The notes under the pieces: model-generated
Databases searched by the model: none
The model's input: only the letters and a program-made list of their open reading frames with translations
Told to the model about the DNA's origin: nothing
Shown here: positions 9,223 through 18,905 of the stretch, piece by piece
How positions within the stretch are numbered: position 1 is the stretch's first letter
Layout: each line of letters begins with the position of its first letter
Program-made: the position numbers and the translations under genes
NCBI RefSeq assembly: GCF_016587355.1
Contig: NZ_BNJF01000001.1
Coordinates: forward strand, 1,116,001-1,180,000
Length of the DNA: 64,000 bases
Direction: 5' to 3'
Source of the DNA: Ktedonospora formicarum
GTDB taxonomy: Bacteria > Chloroflexota > Ktedonobacteria > Ktedonobacterales > Ktedonobacteraceae

Positions 9223-12200
9223 ATGTTACGGTCACAGCTAGAAGCCATTCCCGTTGGAGATGTGAAGGAAATACATCCAGAGTCGGCAGTACGAGATCTT
9301 ATCAAGCAAGCCCAATTACATGGGCCGATCTTTCAAATTCCACTGCCCGATGGCAAGCGCCGTATCGTTATCTCATCATTCACGCTTACCGACGAGGTAT
9401 GTAACGATAAGCTGTTTGACAAACGCGTCTCCGTGAATATCAGAAAGCTACGCGGAGCCATCGGGAGCGGGCTCTTTTCGGCCGATACTAGCGACCCAAA
9501 CTGGCGCAAAGCACACTCTATCCTCATGCCTTGCTTTAGCCTGCAAGCCATGCGCAACTATATGCCAATGATGATAGACGCGGCAACACAACTGATGTCG
9601 AAGTGGAGCCATCTTAATCCTGAAGATATCATCAATGTTCCCGATGATATGTCACGAGTAACATTGGAGACTATCGGACTCTGCGGCTTTAGCTATCACT
9701 TCCATGCCATTACACGCGAGCACACCCATTCTTTTATTGAAAGTATGATGCGCATCCTGGGTTCAACGGCTGCCAGGGCCGCTCGCCCTCCCATCGAAGA
9801 GAAACTACGCTTCCGCCAGCGTCGTCAACAGCAGGCCGACATGGATCTCTTGCTCTCGACCGCTGATCAACTCATTAAAGAGCGCAAGATGGGTGGCACA
9901 CAGGAACAGCAGCAATCAGACCTGCTCAACGCGATGCTCAATGGCGTTGATCGTCAGACAGGGGGAAAACTTGATGATGTAAATATCCGTAATCAGATCA
10001 TCACCTTCCTCATCGCAGGTCATGAAACGACGAGTGGACTTCTCTCCTTCGCGATGTACTTCCTTCTGCACCACCCCGACGTCCTGAACCGGGCTTATGA
10101 AGAGGTTGACCGCGTACTTGGGCGCGACCCTGGCAAGGTTCCAACCTACGAGCAGATTCATCAACTAGGGTATATACAACAAATTCTCAAGGAGACACTA
10201 AGGCTCTGTCCCACCGCGCCCCTGTTTAATCGTTGTCCCTACGAAGACTATGTGCTTGGTGGGAAATACCAGCTTCATCCCGACGATACCATTACAATTC
10301 TTACGCCAATGCTGCATCGTGACCGTTCAGTATGGGGAGATGACGCGGAGATCTTTAATCCTACTTCACACTTTAATCCAGAGGTGGAGCAACAGCGCCC
10401 TGCCAATGCATTCAAGCCCTTTGGAACTGGGCAGCGCGCCTGTATTGGACGAGAGTTTGCCATACAAGAGGCGACGCTAATCTTGGGCATGATCTTACAA
10501 CGCTTCTATCCCTATACCACTGGCATTTATCAGCTCAAGATCCGTGAGGCGCTAACCATTAAGCCTGTCGATTTCTATATGCGCGTCAGGCCGCGTACCG
10601 ACATCGATCATATTGTTATCACCCCTCTGGAAGAGGAAGGGGTAAGTGAGGAGACAGAATCAGTGGCGGTTGAAGCAGCCCAGCCTCAACCTGCGGAGCA
10701 AGAGGCAGAGACGGTCAAGATGGCTCAGAAGACGGCTCTACTTGTGCTCTATGGCTCCAATACTGGCACCTCCGAAGAGATCGCGCACCATATCGCGGAA
10801 GCAGGCACAGCCAGGGGCTTCAATTCCACGGTAGGGGAGCTGGATAATTACGTCAACAAGCTCCCCAAGGAGGGGGTTGTCATCATTGTGAGCGCATCCT
10901 ATAATGGTATGCCACCCGATAACGCCACCGAGTTTTGCCAGTGGCTTCAAAGTGGGCTCGCCAAAGATGCCCTTCAGGGGGTCAAGTACACAATTTTTGG
11001 TTGTGGCAACTCAGAATGGGCAAGCACCTACCAGTCCATCCCCAAGCTGATCGATAACTCTCTGGAACAGGCAGGAGCCCAACGCATCTATCAGCGCGGC
11101 GAGGGCAATGCCGCAACCGACTTCGATGGACAGTTCCGCGCCTGGTATAACGGGCTCTGGTCAACCCTGATACAGCAATTGGGTCTGGACACACAGACCC
11201 TAACTCAGGCACCACCCACTTATAAGCCGCGCTATGAGATTGAGATTGTGCGTCGTCCCCATCCCTATCCTTTTGTGAATTCATTTGGGGCACTCCCCAT
11301 GACCATTCTGGAGAATCGTAAACTGGTCAATGGTGACATGGGCAGCCTGGATGGAGGCGACACACGTCATATCCAGATCTCGCTTCCGCCTAATACTACC
11401 TATCGCACAGGCGATCACCTGGGAGTGCTCGCCAGTAATCGAGAGGAACAGGTCAGGCGCGTCGCAGAGCGCTTCCAGTTTGATCGGCAGACCATTATCC
11501 AACTCCACGCCACAAATGGTCGTAAACCAGCCGCCCCCATCGAGGAGCCAATCTCAGTCTATGACCTGCTTGCTAACTATATCGAGCTCCAGGATACCGC
11601 AAAGCGTAGCCATATCGAGCGTATGCTTGAGCACACTAGCGATAAAGATGAGCGTCAGCACCTGCAAAAACTCATCGATACTGGACCAGAAGGCGAGGCG
11701 GCCTTTAAAAGTGAGATCCTCGATAAGCATAAGTCGCTCATCGACCTGCTTGAGGAATATCCTTCCTGCATGATACCCTTCAACGTTTACCTGGATTGTC
11801 TGATACCGCTCCGGCCCAGATACTACTCCATCTCATCGTCTCCCCTCGACAAGTCCGATGAGTGTAGTCTCTCGGTTGGCATCGTGGAAGGGCCTGCCTG
11901 GTCTGGTCATGCCACCTTCGAGGGAGTTTGCACCAGTTACCTCAGCAAACAGTCTGCCGGTGATATCATCTATGCCTTTGTGCAGAACACAAATAGCCCC
12001 TTCCACCTGCCAGAAGACACCCACACGCCTATCATTATGATCGCGGCAGGCACAGGCATCTCACCGTTCCGAGGTTTCACACAAGAGCGTGCCCAGCAGA
12101 AACGCGCCGGACAGCAGATTGGCGAGATGCTGCTCTTCTTCGGGTGTCGCGACCCACAACACACCCTCTATCAGGACGAGCTTGAGAAGCTAGAGCAAGA

Positions 12201-12489
12201 GGGGGTCGTGAAGGTCTATAACGCCTTCTCGCGCCTGCCCAAGCAGCCAAAAATGTACGTCCAGGAGAGGGTCTGGGAAGAGCAAGACGCAGTATGGAAC
12301 CTGTTACAACAGGGAGCTATCGTGTACGTCTGTGGCGATACAAACACGATGGTACCTGCCGTTGCTGAGAACTTCAAACGAATCTATCAGGAGAAGGCAG
12401 GCAAGAGCGAGCAGGAAGCCGAGCAGTGGCTCCAAAACCAGACTAGCACGCATCGCTACCTGGTCGACATCTGGGGCATTAACGTCTAA
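9223..12489 (+). CDS. Self-sufficient cytochrome P450-NADPH reductase fusion (CYP102/BM3-like)
   Basis: A 1088-aa single-chain monooxygenase with the layout of P450 BM3. Residues 1 to about 465 are the P450 domain (I-helix AGHETTSGLLSF, ExxR in ETLR, FKPFGTGQRACIGREFA with the haem Cys). A Glu-rich linker leads to a flavodoxin-type FMN domain (LVLYGSNTGTSEEIAHHIAE). The C-terminal part is an FAD/NADPH reductase (PRYYSISSSP for FAD, GTGISPFRGF for NADPH, C-terminal DIWGINV). The family typically hydroxylates medium to long fatty acids; that activity here is by family only. ATG 9223 is preferred over the upstream TTG 9202 because AAAGGAGA ends 9 bases before it. Confidence 0.95.
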   Translation: MLRSQLEAIPVGDVKEIHPESAVRDLIKQAQLHGPIFQIPLPDGKRRIVISSFTLTDEVCNDKLFDKRVSVNIRKLRGAIGSGLFSADTSDPNWRKAHSILMPCFSLQAMRNYMPMMIDAATQLMSKWSHLNPEDIINVPDDMSRVTLETIGLCGFSYHFHAITREHTHSFIESMMRILGSTAARAARPPIEEKLRFRQRRQQQADMDLLLSTADQLIKERKMGGTQEQQQSDLLNAMLNGVDRQTGGKLDDVNIRNQIITFLIAGHETTSGLLSFAMYFLLHHPDVLNRAYEEVDRVLGRDPGKVPTYEQIHQLGYIQQILKETLRLCPTAPLFNRCPYEDYVLGGKYQLHPDDTITILTPMLHRDRSVWGDDAEIFNPTSHFNPEVEQQRPANAFKPFGTGQRACIGREFAIQEATLILGMILQRFYPYTTGIYQLKIREALTIKPVDFYMRVRPRTDIDHIVITPLEEEGVSEETESVAVEAAQPQPAEQEAETVKMAQKTALLVLYGSNTGTSEEIAHHIAEAGTARGFNSTVGELDNYVNKLPKEGVVIIVSASYNGMPPDNATEFCQWLQSGLAKDALQGVKYTIFGCGNSEWASTYQSIPKLIDNSLEQAGAQRIYQRGEGNAATDFDGQFRAWYNGLWSTLIQQLGLDTQTLTQAPPTYKPRYEIEIVRRPHPYPFVNSFGALPMTILENRKLVNGDMGSLDGGDTRHIQISLPPNTTYRTGDHLGVLASNREEQVRRVAERFQFDRQTIIQLHATNGRKPAAPIEEPISVYDLLANYIELQDTAKRSHIERMLEHTSDKDERQHLQKLIDTGPEGEAAFKSEILDKHKSLIDLLEEYPSCMIPFNVYLDCLIPLRPRYYSISSSPLDKSDECSLSVGIVEGPAWSGHATFEGVCTSYLSKQSAGDIIYAFVQNTNSPFHLPEDTHTPIIMIAAGTGISPFRGFTQERAQQKRAGQQIGEMLLFFGCRDPQHTLYQDELEKLEQEGVVKVYNAFSRLPKQPKMYVQERVWEEQDAVWNLLQQGAIVYVCGDTNTMVPAVAENFKRIYQEKAGKSEQEAEQWLQNQTSTHRYLVDIWGINV

Positions 12490-12509
12490 TCAAAACCCCA
12501 ACTCAGGCA

Positions 12510-12557
12510 AAAGGTCAGTTCTCTCGGAAATTTCCGAGCGGGCTGGCCTTTTTAAGT
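12510..12557 (+). terminator. Intrinsic terminator of the CYP102-like gene
   Basis: Arms aaggtcag and ctggcctt enclose a second perfect stem (ctcggaaatttccgag) and are followed by TTTTT, about 20 bases after the stop. The remaining spacer to 12913 shows no gene. Confidence 0.75.
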
Positions 12558-12913
12558 GCTTCCATGCTCTCTACAGCAATGTCCAGAAGGTTTGCGCTCT
12601 CCATGCGCTTTATTCTGCACAGGGCAAAACTCCGCTACAATATATTTACTCTTCTACTATATTGATGAGTTTCTAGCGCTATTAAGATGCTCCTACAACT
12701 AGTTATCCACCACTATCGTATTCTAAAATCACCTATTCTTTAGCATTTCTATAAGTATCAAAGTGAGCCTTGTATATGTTATACTTCAAGAGTAGATTGA
12801 TTCATATCTATATCTACAAATCGATCATAGGTCCAGCACCCCTTTCAGGTATCCTATCCCGCCCTTCCTCTGTGGCATTCACTGAATGAAACAAGCTGGA
12901 GGTAAAACATCGT

Positions 12914-14719
12914 ATGCGACAACGCCAACTCTTCGGTCGTATCGCCCTCCCTCTTCTTTGCATGCTGGCGCTTCTGGTGACAGCAGCCTTCGGGAGTTCT
13001 TCGAGAGTCTATGCCAGTACCAGGGCTGAGAGTAACCTGGCTCCCGTTTTCGATCAGGTCGCCACCGAATTCGGTGTGCCAGCCTCACTACTGAAGACTA
13101 TTTGTTATATGGAAGGCCGTCTGAGTAATCACGGTGGCAGCCCCAGTATTGACCAGGGATACGGCTGTATGCATCTGGTCAAGAACAAACATGCCGATAC
13201 CCTTGATCAGGCTGCTCAACTCCTGAATGTCAGCACAGATCTGCTCAAGAGCGATATCGCGACCAACATTCGCGGCGGAGCGGCAGTCCTGCGCGCGCAG
13301 GCCTTACAGCTCTCCAATAACATGGGTCTGCCTGCTTCCCTAAACGATTGGTATGGTACCGTAGCAGCCTACAGCCATGCCACAACACAGTCCACAACCA
13401 GCATGTATGCGGACGCGGTCTACACCATCCTGAAACAAGGCTTTAGCGCACAGACGGAGAAGGGTGAAACCATCACGCTGACCCCGCAGAATGTGACAGC
13501 CAACAAGTCAACCGCTCGTAGCGTAAAGGGCACAACCGCATTACCCGCTGGTTGTGTCAACGACGGCAAGACGGACTATCCAGGTGCGATCAACTGCATT
13601 CTTGATCCCGCTACATTTGACTGCAACGCCGTTGGCGCAGATGATCCCTGTACCTACGAGAGCGCGAACCGTCCTAACGACTTTCCAGTCAAATTCGTCA
13701 CCATTCACGATATTGAGGGCTCAGCGCTGGCTGGCCTAAACGCCTTCCAGGATGTAAACAGTGGCGTCAGCATTCACTATATCGTGGATACCGATGGCAC
13801 AGTCTACCAAATCCTGCACGATAGCGACATTGGCTATCATATTGGAAACTACTGGTATAATCAGCGCTCCATCGGTATTGAGCACGCGGGCTTCGATGCT
13901 ACTGGCTTCCAATGGTACAACGCCGCCGAGTATCTTGGCTCAGCCAAGCTAGTTGCCTATTTGCTTAAGAAGTACAATATCCCACTGGATCGTGAGCATC
14001 TGGTCGCGCATGGAACGGTCCCTTCACCTGCACTACCATTCGCGCCCAACCATGTCGATCCAGGACCCTACTGGCTCTGGACCTATTACATGGAACTGGT
14101 GCACAAGCAGGGCGTGCCCTATCCAGGTGGGAAGAATAATTCCCATATCATTACACTCAAGCCTTCGACGGACAAAAAGCCAGCCAATAAGAATGGTACT
14201 GAGACTCCAGCGAACTTCAACTTCTTCTATCTCTACAACGGCCCCAGTACGGCGTCGGGTCTTATTCCACATGGAAGTGATACAGATATCACCGACGAGA
14301 CTGACAATGTAGAGACAAACGTGAGCTATGCCTATCTCGACAAGGTCAAGGACCCGGCAGGAACCGGCTATACCATGTACGAGATCTGGTACGGCGAGGA
14401 GACACATCTCCACGACACGACTGTCAGTCACTTCGCAAATGCTAAGACAGCATGGCTAGCGGTCCCACCCGGCGCGGCAGTCGAATCAAGTGGTACACTT
14501 GTCTCGCTCAGCCTCAGCGGCTCAGATGTTGCCAAGGTGTATGGACGCCCAACCGCGACTGATTACTATCAGATCGGCGACGCGCCCAATAACTCTATCT
14601 TTGTCTCCAAGATAACCACCACCGAAGCCGATGGCACCCTCTGGTACGAGATTAACTATAATCATCGCCAGGCATGGATTCCCTCTTCCGAGATCACAGT
14701 TATTAAGAAGGTAGGCTAA
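12914..14719 (+). CDS. Secreted N-acetylmuramoyl-L-alanine amidase (Amidase_2) with lysozyme-like N-terminus
   Basis: A 601-aa exported cell-wall hydrolase. Residues 1-35 are a Sec signal ending around VYAS. About 38-165 resemble a helical lysozyme/transglycosylase-like fold (FDQVATEFGVPASLLKTICYM, GYGCMHLV), without an obvious proof of activity. About 240-400 are an Amidase_2 (PGRP-like) domain with KFVTIHDIEGS, VSIHYIVDTDGTVYQ, GIEHAGF and LVAHGTV, containing the zinc-ligand histidines of the family. The remaining part ends in an SH3-like segment (YQIGDAPNNSIFVSKI, HRQAWIPSSEI). It would cleave the bond between MurNAc and L-Ala. ATG 12914 follows GGAGGTAAAACATCGT. Confidence 0.87.
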   Translation: MRQRQLFGRIALPLLCMLALLVTAAFGSSSRVYASTRAESNLAPVFDQVATEFGVPASLLKTICYMEGRLSNHGGSPSIDQGYGCMHLVKNKHADTLDQAAQLLNVSTDLLKSDIATNIRGGAAVLRAQALQLSNNMGLPASLNDWYGTVAAYSHATTQSTTSMYADAVYTILKQGFSAQTEKGETITLTPQNVTANKSTARSVKGTTALPAGCVNDGKTDYPGAINCILDPATFDCNAVGADDPCTYESANRPNDFPVKFVTIHDIEGSALAGLNAFQDVNSGVSIHYIVDTDGTVYQILHDSDIGYHIGNYWYNQRSIGIEHAGFDATGFQWYNAAEYLGSAKLVAYLLKKYNIPLDREHLVAHGTVPSPALPFAPNHVDPGPYWLWTYYMELVHKQGVPYPGGKNNSHIITLKPSTDKKPANKNGTETPANFNFFYLYNGPSTASGLIPHGSDTDITDETDNVETNVSYAYLDKVKDPAGTGYTMYEIWYGEETHLHDTTVSHFANAKTAWLAVPPGAAVESSGTLVSLSLSGSDVAKVYGRPTATDYYQIGDAPNNSIFVSKITTTEADGTLWYEINYNHRQAWIPSSEITVIKKVG

Positions 14720-14767
14720 CCCAAACTTCAAACAGCGTCTTTTTACCACATCATGGGGAATGGGCAG

Positions 14768-14824
14768 GACAAGAGGAGAGGCGGGAACTCGCAATTCATG
14801 CGAGTTCCCGCCTCTCCTCTTGTC
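14768..14824. terminator. Strong bidirectional hairpin between amidase and purA
   Basis: 26-base perfectly complementary arms (14768-14793 and 14799-14824, containing aggagaggcgggaactcgc) flank a 5-base loop, between convergent genes 49 bases after the amidase stop. Confidence 0.75.
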
Positions 14825-14843
14825 GTCTTCGGTAAACGCTGCT

Positions 14844-16118
14844 CTACGCAAGCAGGGTCTGATTGCGATGTGGTCCGACACCAACGCTATGCAAGGGCAC
14901 ACCTGTTAACTCAGCCAGACGATCCAGGTAAGCGCGAGCATTGCGCGGCAGCCCTGTAAGCGACTGAATGGTGCTCGTAGACTGCTGCCAGCCCGGCAAG
15001 ACTTCGTAGACCGGCTCACACTGCTCATGGATCAGCGGATCAGGAAGATCCGTCACTAGTTCCCCCTGATAACGATAGCCAGTACACACCGGAATCTCGG
15101 CATAGCTATCCAGCACATCAAGCTTGGTGATCGCGAGACCAGTACAGCCATTGAGTTCGGTGACATAGCGCGTCACTACGGAATCAAACCAGCCAATACG
15201 GCGCGGACGACCTGTGGTCGCACCATATTCCCCACCCAGTTCGCGCAAGTGATCGCCTTCTGCGCCATGCAGTTCAGTAGGCATAGGTCCAGTACCCACC
15301 TGAGTACTGTAGGACTTGGCAACGCCAATGACACGGTCGATATAGCGCGGAGGGATACCGGCTCCAACAGCAGCCCCGCCAGCGGTAGGCGAGGAACTCG
15401 TTACGAACGGATATGAACCCCAGTCGATATCTTTCATAGCACTTAGCTGGCCTTCAAGCATGATACGCTTGCCATCACGCAGAGCGGTACGCATCAAGGG
15501 CACAGTATCAACAATACGCGGGCGCAACTGCTCACCCCAGGTCAAACACTCAGCAACCAGTTGTTCCAGGTCAAATGCTTCCTGACCGTAGACATTCGTC
15601 AGGACGGCGTTATGACGGCGCAGAATAATCTCTAGCTTGTCACGCAGGACCTGCTCATGCAGCAGGTCGCAGACGCGGATACCGATGCGCGCGACCTTAT
15701 CAGTATACGCCGGACCAATACCGCGCCCGGTCGTGTCGACGCGATACGCTCCCCGAGCCTCGTCTTCCACCTTGTCCAGCAACTTGTGATATGGCATGAC
15801 AACATGTGCCCGGTCAGAAACTTTGACATTCTCAACATTGATACCCTGCGCAGTAATCTCACGCAACTCCTCCACCAAGGCGGGAGGATCAATAGCAGTA
15901 CCAGTGCCAAGCAGTGAAATACACTGAGGATTGAATACGCCTGAAGGAACAAGGTGGAGCTTAAACGTACCATACTCGTTAATGACGGTATGTCCGGCGT
16001 TCCCTCCTCCTTGAAAGCGAACGCACATGTTTGTCTCTGTGCTCAACAGGTCGACGACCTTGCCCTTCCCCTCATCCCCCCACTGAGTACCAACGACAAC
16101 CGTTACTGATGCAGCCAT
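14844..16118 (-). CDS. purA: Adenylosuccinate synthetase
   Basis: A 424-aa cytosolic enzyme joining IMP and aspartate with GTP hydrolysis, the first committed step from IMP to AMP. The N-terminal signature VVVGTQWGDEGKGKVVDLL contains the P-loop-like GDEGKGK and catalytic Asp; GGGNAGHT, TTGRGIGPAYTDK, SSSPTAGGAAVG and RPRRIGWFD follow in family order. Length is standard (about 425-430). The ATG at 16118 follows AAGGAG. The upstream neighbour on the same strand is a TrmB-type regulator 34 bases away, so the two may be cotranscribed. Confidence 0.97.
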   Translation of the reverse strand: MAASVTVVVGTQWGDEGKGKVVDLLSTETNMCVRFQGGGNAGHTVINEYGTFKLHLVPSGVFNPQCISLLGTGTAIDPPALVEELREITAQGINVENVKVSDRAHVVMPYHKLLDKVEDEARGAYRVDTTGRGIGPAYTDKVARIGIRVCDLLHEQVLRDKLEIILRRHNAVLTNVYGQEAFDLEQLVAECLTWGEQLRPRIVDTVPLMRTALRDGKRIMLEGQLSAMKDIDWGSYPFVTSSSPTAGGAAVGAGIPPRYIDRVIGVAKSYSTQVGTGPMPTELHGAEGDHLRELGGEYGATTGRPRRIGWFDSVVTRYVTELNGCTGLAITKLDVLDSYAEIPVCTGYRYQGELVTDLPDPLIHEQCEPVYEVLPGWQQSTSTIQSLTGLPRNARAYLDRLAELTGVPLHSVGVGPHRNQTLLA

Positions 16119-16152
16119 GTTCTACTATCGCTCCTTTTACAATATATCGCCA

Positions 16153-17007
16153 TTATTGTTCTTGTATAGGTATGGGATGTGTTATCTCTACATCAGGCGT
16201 CGTGACAGCAAGCAGGCGCTCAGCGTCCTCGCTGGGCAGCAAACGTCGCCGTAGATGAACCAGGTGCGTGCCAAACGCGTCTTCAAGTTCATCATGGAAG
16301 CGCTCGTAGATGGCGGCCACATAAGCCTCATCACGTATGAGCTTCTCCACCAGACGCACCATCGTTCGATTCTCGGTGACAACCCCCGTCGTAGGCACAT
16401 CCAACGAGGCCACTAGCGCCTCCTGTGAATCAACCACCAGTGCGATAACATGTCCACTCACGACCTTCTCTGGCCCCTCATGGTGGTAGACGGTGGCGTA
16501 GTCTACCTCTATCTCACCAAAGACATTCAAAATAATGACACAGCCGCGCTCATGTGCGGCACGTAATGCCTCCGTGAACCGCTCGACATCCTCAGCCCAT
16601 AAGCTGGCCGCAATACGATGCCGGGCGCTCGCGATCAACTCCTTAAGGCGCGTCTCAATGCGCTGATGCTCGCGCAACTCCCAGAAGTGCCCTATCCCAT
16701 CTGGCTGTTCCAGCGCGGAAAGCTGTTCCTCTAACTCACGGCATCGCTGGGCGGTCTCATACTGAATACGCTTGAGGAGTTGAGTGGGCGGCACAGGGGC
16801 ATATCGCGCGGGATCGGGACTTACCACGGTAACGCGCTCTTTGCTCGCCAGTGTCTCCAACGCTTGATAAGCATTGGCACGTGGGAGCCCGGTCCCTTTA
16901 CTTACTTCATAGCCAGTTGCGAGTGGATGTTGCAGCAAATAGATATACACCTGAGCCTCCGCCCCGGTAAACCCCAGATGCTTTAACTCTTCGATGGTCG
17001 CGCTCAT
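16153..17007 (-). CDS. TrmB-family transcriptional regulator
   Basis: A 284-aa regulator. Residues about 3-70 form a TrmB-type winged helix (IEELKHLGFTGAEAQVYIYLL, YEVSKGTGLPRANAYQALETL), followed by a coiled segment and a C-terminal effector domain related to the phospholipase D-like TrmB sensor part (RHRIAASLWAEDVERF). TrmB proteins usually sense sugars or metabolites. ATG 17007 is preferred over the frame opening at 17064, whose extra residues (IIVVVVATT) encode the inverted repeat upstream. It sits just upstream of purA on the same strand; regulation of purA or of itself is inference. Confidence 0.87.
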   Translation of the reverse strand: MSATIEELKHLGFTGAEAQVYIYLLQHPLATGYEVSKGTGLPRANAYQALETLASKERVTVVSPDPARYAPVPPTQLLKRIQYETAQRCRELEEQLSALEQPDGIGHFWELREHQRIETRLKELIASARHRIAASLWAEDVERFTEALRAAHERGCVIILNVFGEIEVDYATVYHHEGPEKVVSGHVIALVVDSQEALVASLDVPTTGVVTENRTMVRLVEKLIRDEAYVAAIYERFHDELEDAFGTHLVHLRRRLLPSEDAERLLAVTTPDVEITHPIPIQEQ

Positions 17008-17032
17008 AGCAATATCGCATCCTTTCTGGCAT

Positions 17033-17058
17033 ATAGTAGTAGCAACAACTACTACTAT
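17033..17058. promoter_or_regulatory. Candidate operator for the TrmB-type regulator
   Basis: Perfect 10-base arms atagtagtag (17033-17042) and ctactactat (17049-17058) with the loop caacaa lie 26 bases upstream of the regulator start. The position and symmetry suit an autoregulatory operator. Confidence 0.5.
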
Positions 17059-17207
17059 AATCATTCGACACCTTGTTTGTCAAGGTACAAAACAAAGTGA
17101 AAGTGCTATTATGAAAAGAGCATAAGCTCAGCGTCTACATAGATACATATCAACTCTATTTTGCATGGCTATAAAGTCAATGAATCGTTTCCCGAAAGGA
17201 TTTGGCA

Positions 17208-18065
17208 ATGGATACGCTTACTCACGGCTTGCGGCTTGCACCTGGCGATGCAATAGACCTGCAAATGCATACCACTTTTAGTGATGGCAAATGGACGCCT
17301 GAGCAACTTATCGATTATCTAGCGAACGAGCGCTTCGGGCTTGTCGCCATTACAGACCATGAAGGGACGGTTTCAACCGCGCGCTTACAGCAACTTGGAC
17401 ACGAGAGGAACCTGCCGGTTCTCGCGGCAGCGGAGATGAGTGGGCTCTGGCGCGGGCAATTTGTCGACATCCTCTGTTATGGCTTCGATCCAGCCCACAA
17501 TGAGCTTCAAGCCATCGCGGAACAGATCACAACCAGGCAGCAGGACAACATACGCCAGGCCTATCAAAGTCTTCAGCGACAGGGCTTCTCCTTTCCTCAT
17601 CAAAAAGAGGTACTAGCTCACAATCAGGGCAAAGTTCGCACGATGGACGATATCATTGACCTCTTAGAAAAGCATGGCTATGCCACAGATCCTGAAACGC
17701 CCTACAGATTGCTGGATGAAACTGGCTTTCACTTCGCTACGCATGACGCCACTAGGATTGTGGAAGCGGCACATCGGAGCGATGCCATCGCCATCCTGGC
17801 TCACCCAGGACGTGGAGAGCCATGGGCCATCTTTGACGAGCCAACTCTTGATCAATTTCGTGCAGAGGTTCCCATTGATGGGCTAGAGGCACACTACACA
17901 ACTCACACTCCAGAACAGACTGCCATGTTCCTGGCATATGCCCAGAAGCATCACTTGCTCACCAGTTCAGGCTCAGACTCTCATGGACCAAATAGAAAAC
18001 CGATCAAATATCCAGCCAGCTACAGCCGGGCCCTGCTTGAGCGTCTGGGTATTCAGGTACATTGA
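17208..18065 (+). CDS. PHP-domain phosphoesterase
   Basis: A 285-aa protein of the PHP superfamily (TrpH/RNase AM-like length). Metal-site motifs visible are DLQMHTTFSDG near residue 18, AITDHEG, and ILAHPGRG and SGSDSHGPN towards the C-terminus. In the first motif the usual HxH reads QMH, so the first metal ligand is replaced by Gln. The family includes nucleotidases, 5'-3' exoribonucleases and histidinol phosphatases. It converges on hisF, and the his operon beside it shows no recognised histidinol phosphatase, so a histidine role is possible but unproven. ATG 17208 has GAAAGGA 7 bases upstream. Confidence 0.82.
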   Translation: MDTLTHGLRLAPGDAIDLQMHTTFSDGKWTPEQLIDYLANERFGLVAITDHEGTVSTARLQQLGHERNLPVLAAAEMSGLWRGQFVDILCYGFDPAHNELQAIAEQITTRQQDNIRQAYQSLQRQGFSFPHQKEVLAHNQGKVRTMDDIIDLLEKHGYATDPETPYRLLDETGFHFATHDATRIVEAAHRSDAIAILAHPGRGEPWAIFDEPTLDQFRAEVPIDGLEAHYTTHTPEQTAMFLAYAQKHHLLTSSGSDSHGPNRKPIKYPASYSRALLERLGIQVH

Positions 18066-18082
18066 GATAAACACGCAAAACT

Positions 18083-18115
18083 ATTCCCCAGCCTTGAAAC
18101 GTAAGGCTGGGGAAT
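18083..18115. terminator. Hairpin between PHP gene and hisF
   Basis: Perfect 13-base arms (attccccagcctt and its complement) with a 7-base loop between convergent genes. Confidence 0.65.
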
Positions 18116-18132
18116 ACGCAAGGATAATAGCG

Positions 18133-18900
18133 CTATGCTGGGCGTACAACGACCTGGCGCTCCTGCAAATACGCCTTCGCCTCACGTACACGGTGCTCGC
18201 CAAAATGGAAGATTGAGGCGGCTAGCACCGCGTCCGCGCCCCCCTCGGTCAGACCCTCATAAAGATGCTCAAGGGTGCCAACGCCACCAGAGGCAATCAC
18301 GGGCACACTGACAGCTGTAGAAATCCTGCGCGTCAGTTCCAGGTCATAGCCCTGCTTCGTACCGTCGCGATCCATACTGGTCAGTAGAATCTCACCCGCG
18401 CCCAATTCCACGCCATACTGCGCCCACTCCAGAGCATCCTTGCCAGTTGGCGTGCGCCCACCATGCACAAAGACCTCATAGCCACTGGGAAGCGCGGGAT
18501 TGGAGCGAGCATCGATTGCCAGAACAATGCATTGCGCGCCGAATTGTTCAGCACCTGCGCGTAGGATCTCGGGATGTTGGACCGCCGCTGTGTTGAGCGA
18601 GGTCTTATCGGCTCCTGCTCCCAATGTGGCGCGAATATCTTCCACTGTCCGTATGCCACCACCAACTGTCACAGGAATGAAGACGCGCTCTGCTGTACGC
18701 TTCACCACATCAAGCATGGTCGCACGCTGCTCATATGAAGCGGTGATATCAAGGAAGACCACCTCATCGGCCCCCTCGTCATTGTAGAAAGCAGCCAGGT
18801 CCACAGGATCGCCCGCGTCACGCAGGTTGACGAAGTTCACACCTTTGACGACGCGCCCATTCGCTACATCGAGGCAGGGGATGATGCGCTTAGTTAACAT
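18133..18900 (-). CDS. hisF: Imidazole glycerol phosphate synthase, cyclase subunit
   Basis: A 255-aa TIM-barrel enzyme that, with HisH, converts PRFAR and ammonia into imidazole glycerol phosphate and AICAR. The N-terminus [22 protein letters not shown] with catalytic Asp, ITVGGG-like [30 protein letters not shown] with the second catalytic Asp, and [13 protein letters not shown] are family signatures. It is the last gene of the minus-strand his operon and starts 5 bases after hisA ends. Confidence 0.97.
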   Translation of the reverse strand: MLTKRIIPCLDVANGRVVKGVNFVNLRDAGDPVDLAAFYNDEGADEVVFLDITASYEQRATMLDVVKRTAERVFIPVTVGGGIRTVEDIRATLGAGADKTSLNTAAVQHPEILRAGAEQFGAQCIVLAIDARSNPALPSGYEVFVHGGRTPTGKDALEWAQYGVELGAGEILLTSMDRDGTKQGYDLELTRRISTAVSVPVIASGGVGTLEHLYEGLTEGGADAVLAASIFHFGEHRVREAKAYLQERQVVVRPA

Positions 18901-18905
18901 AATGC

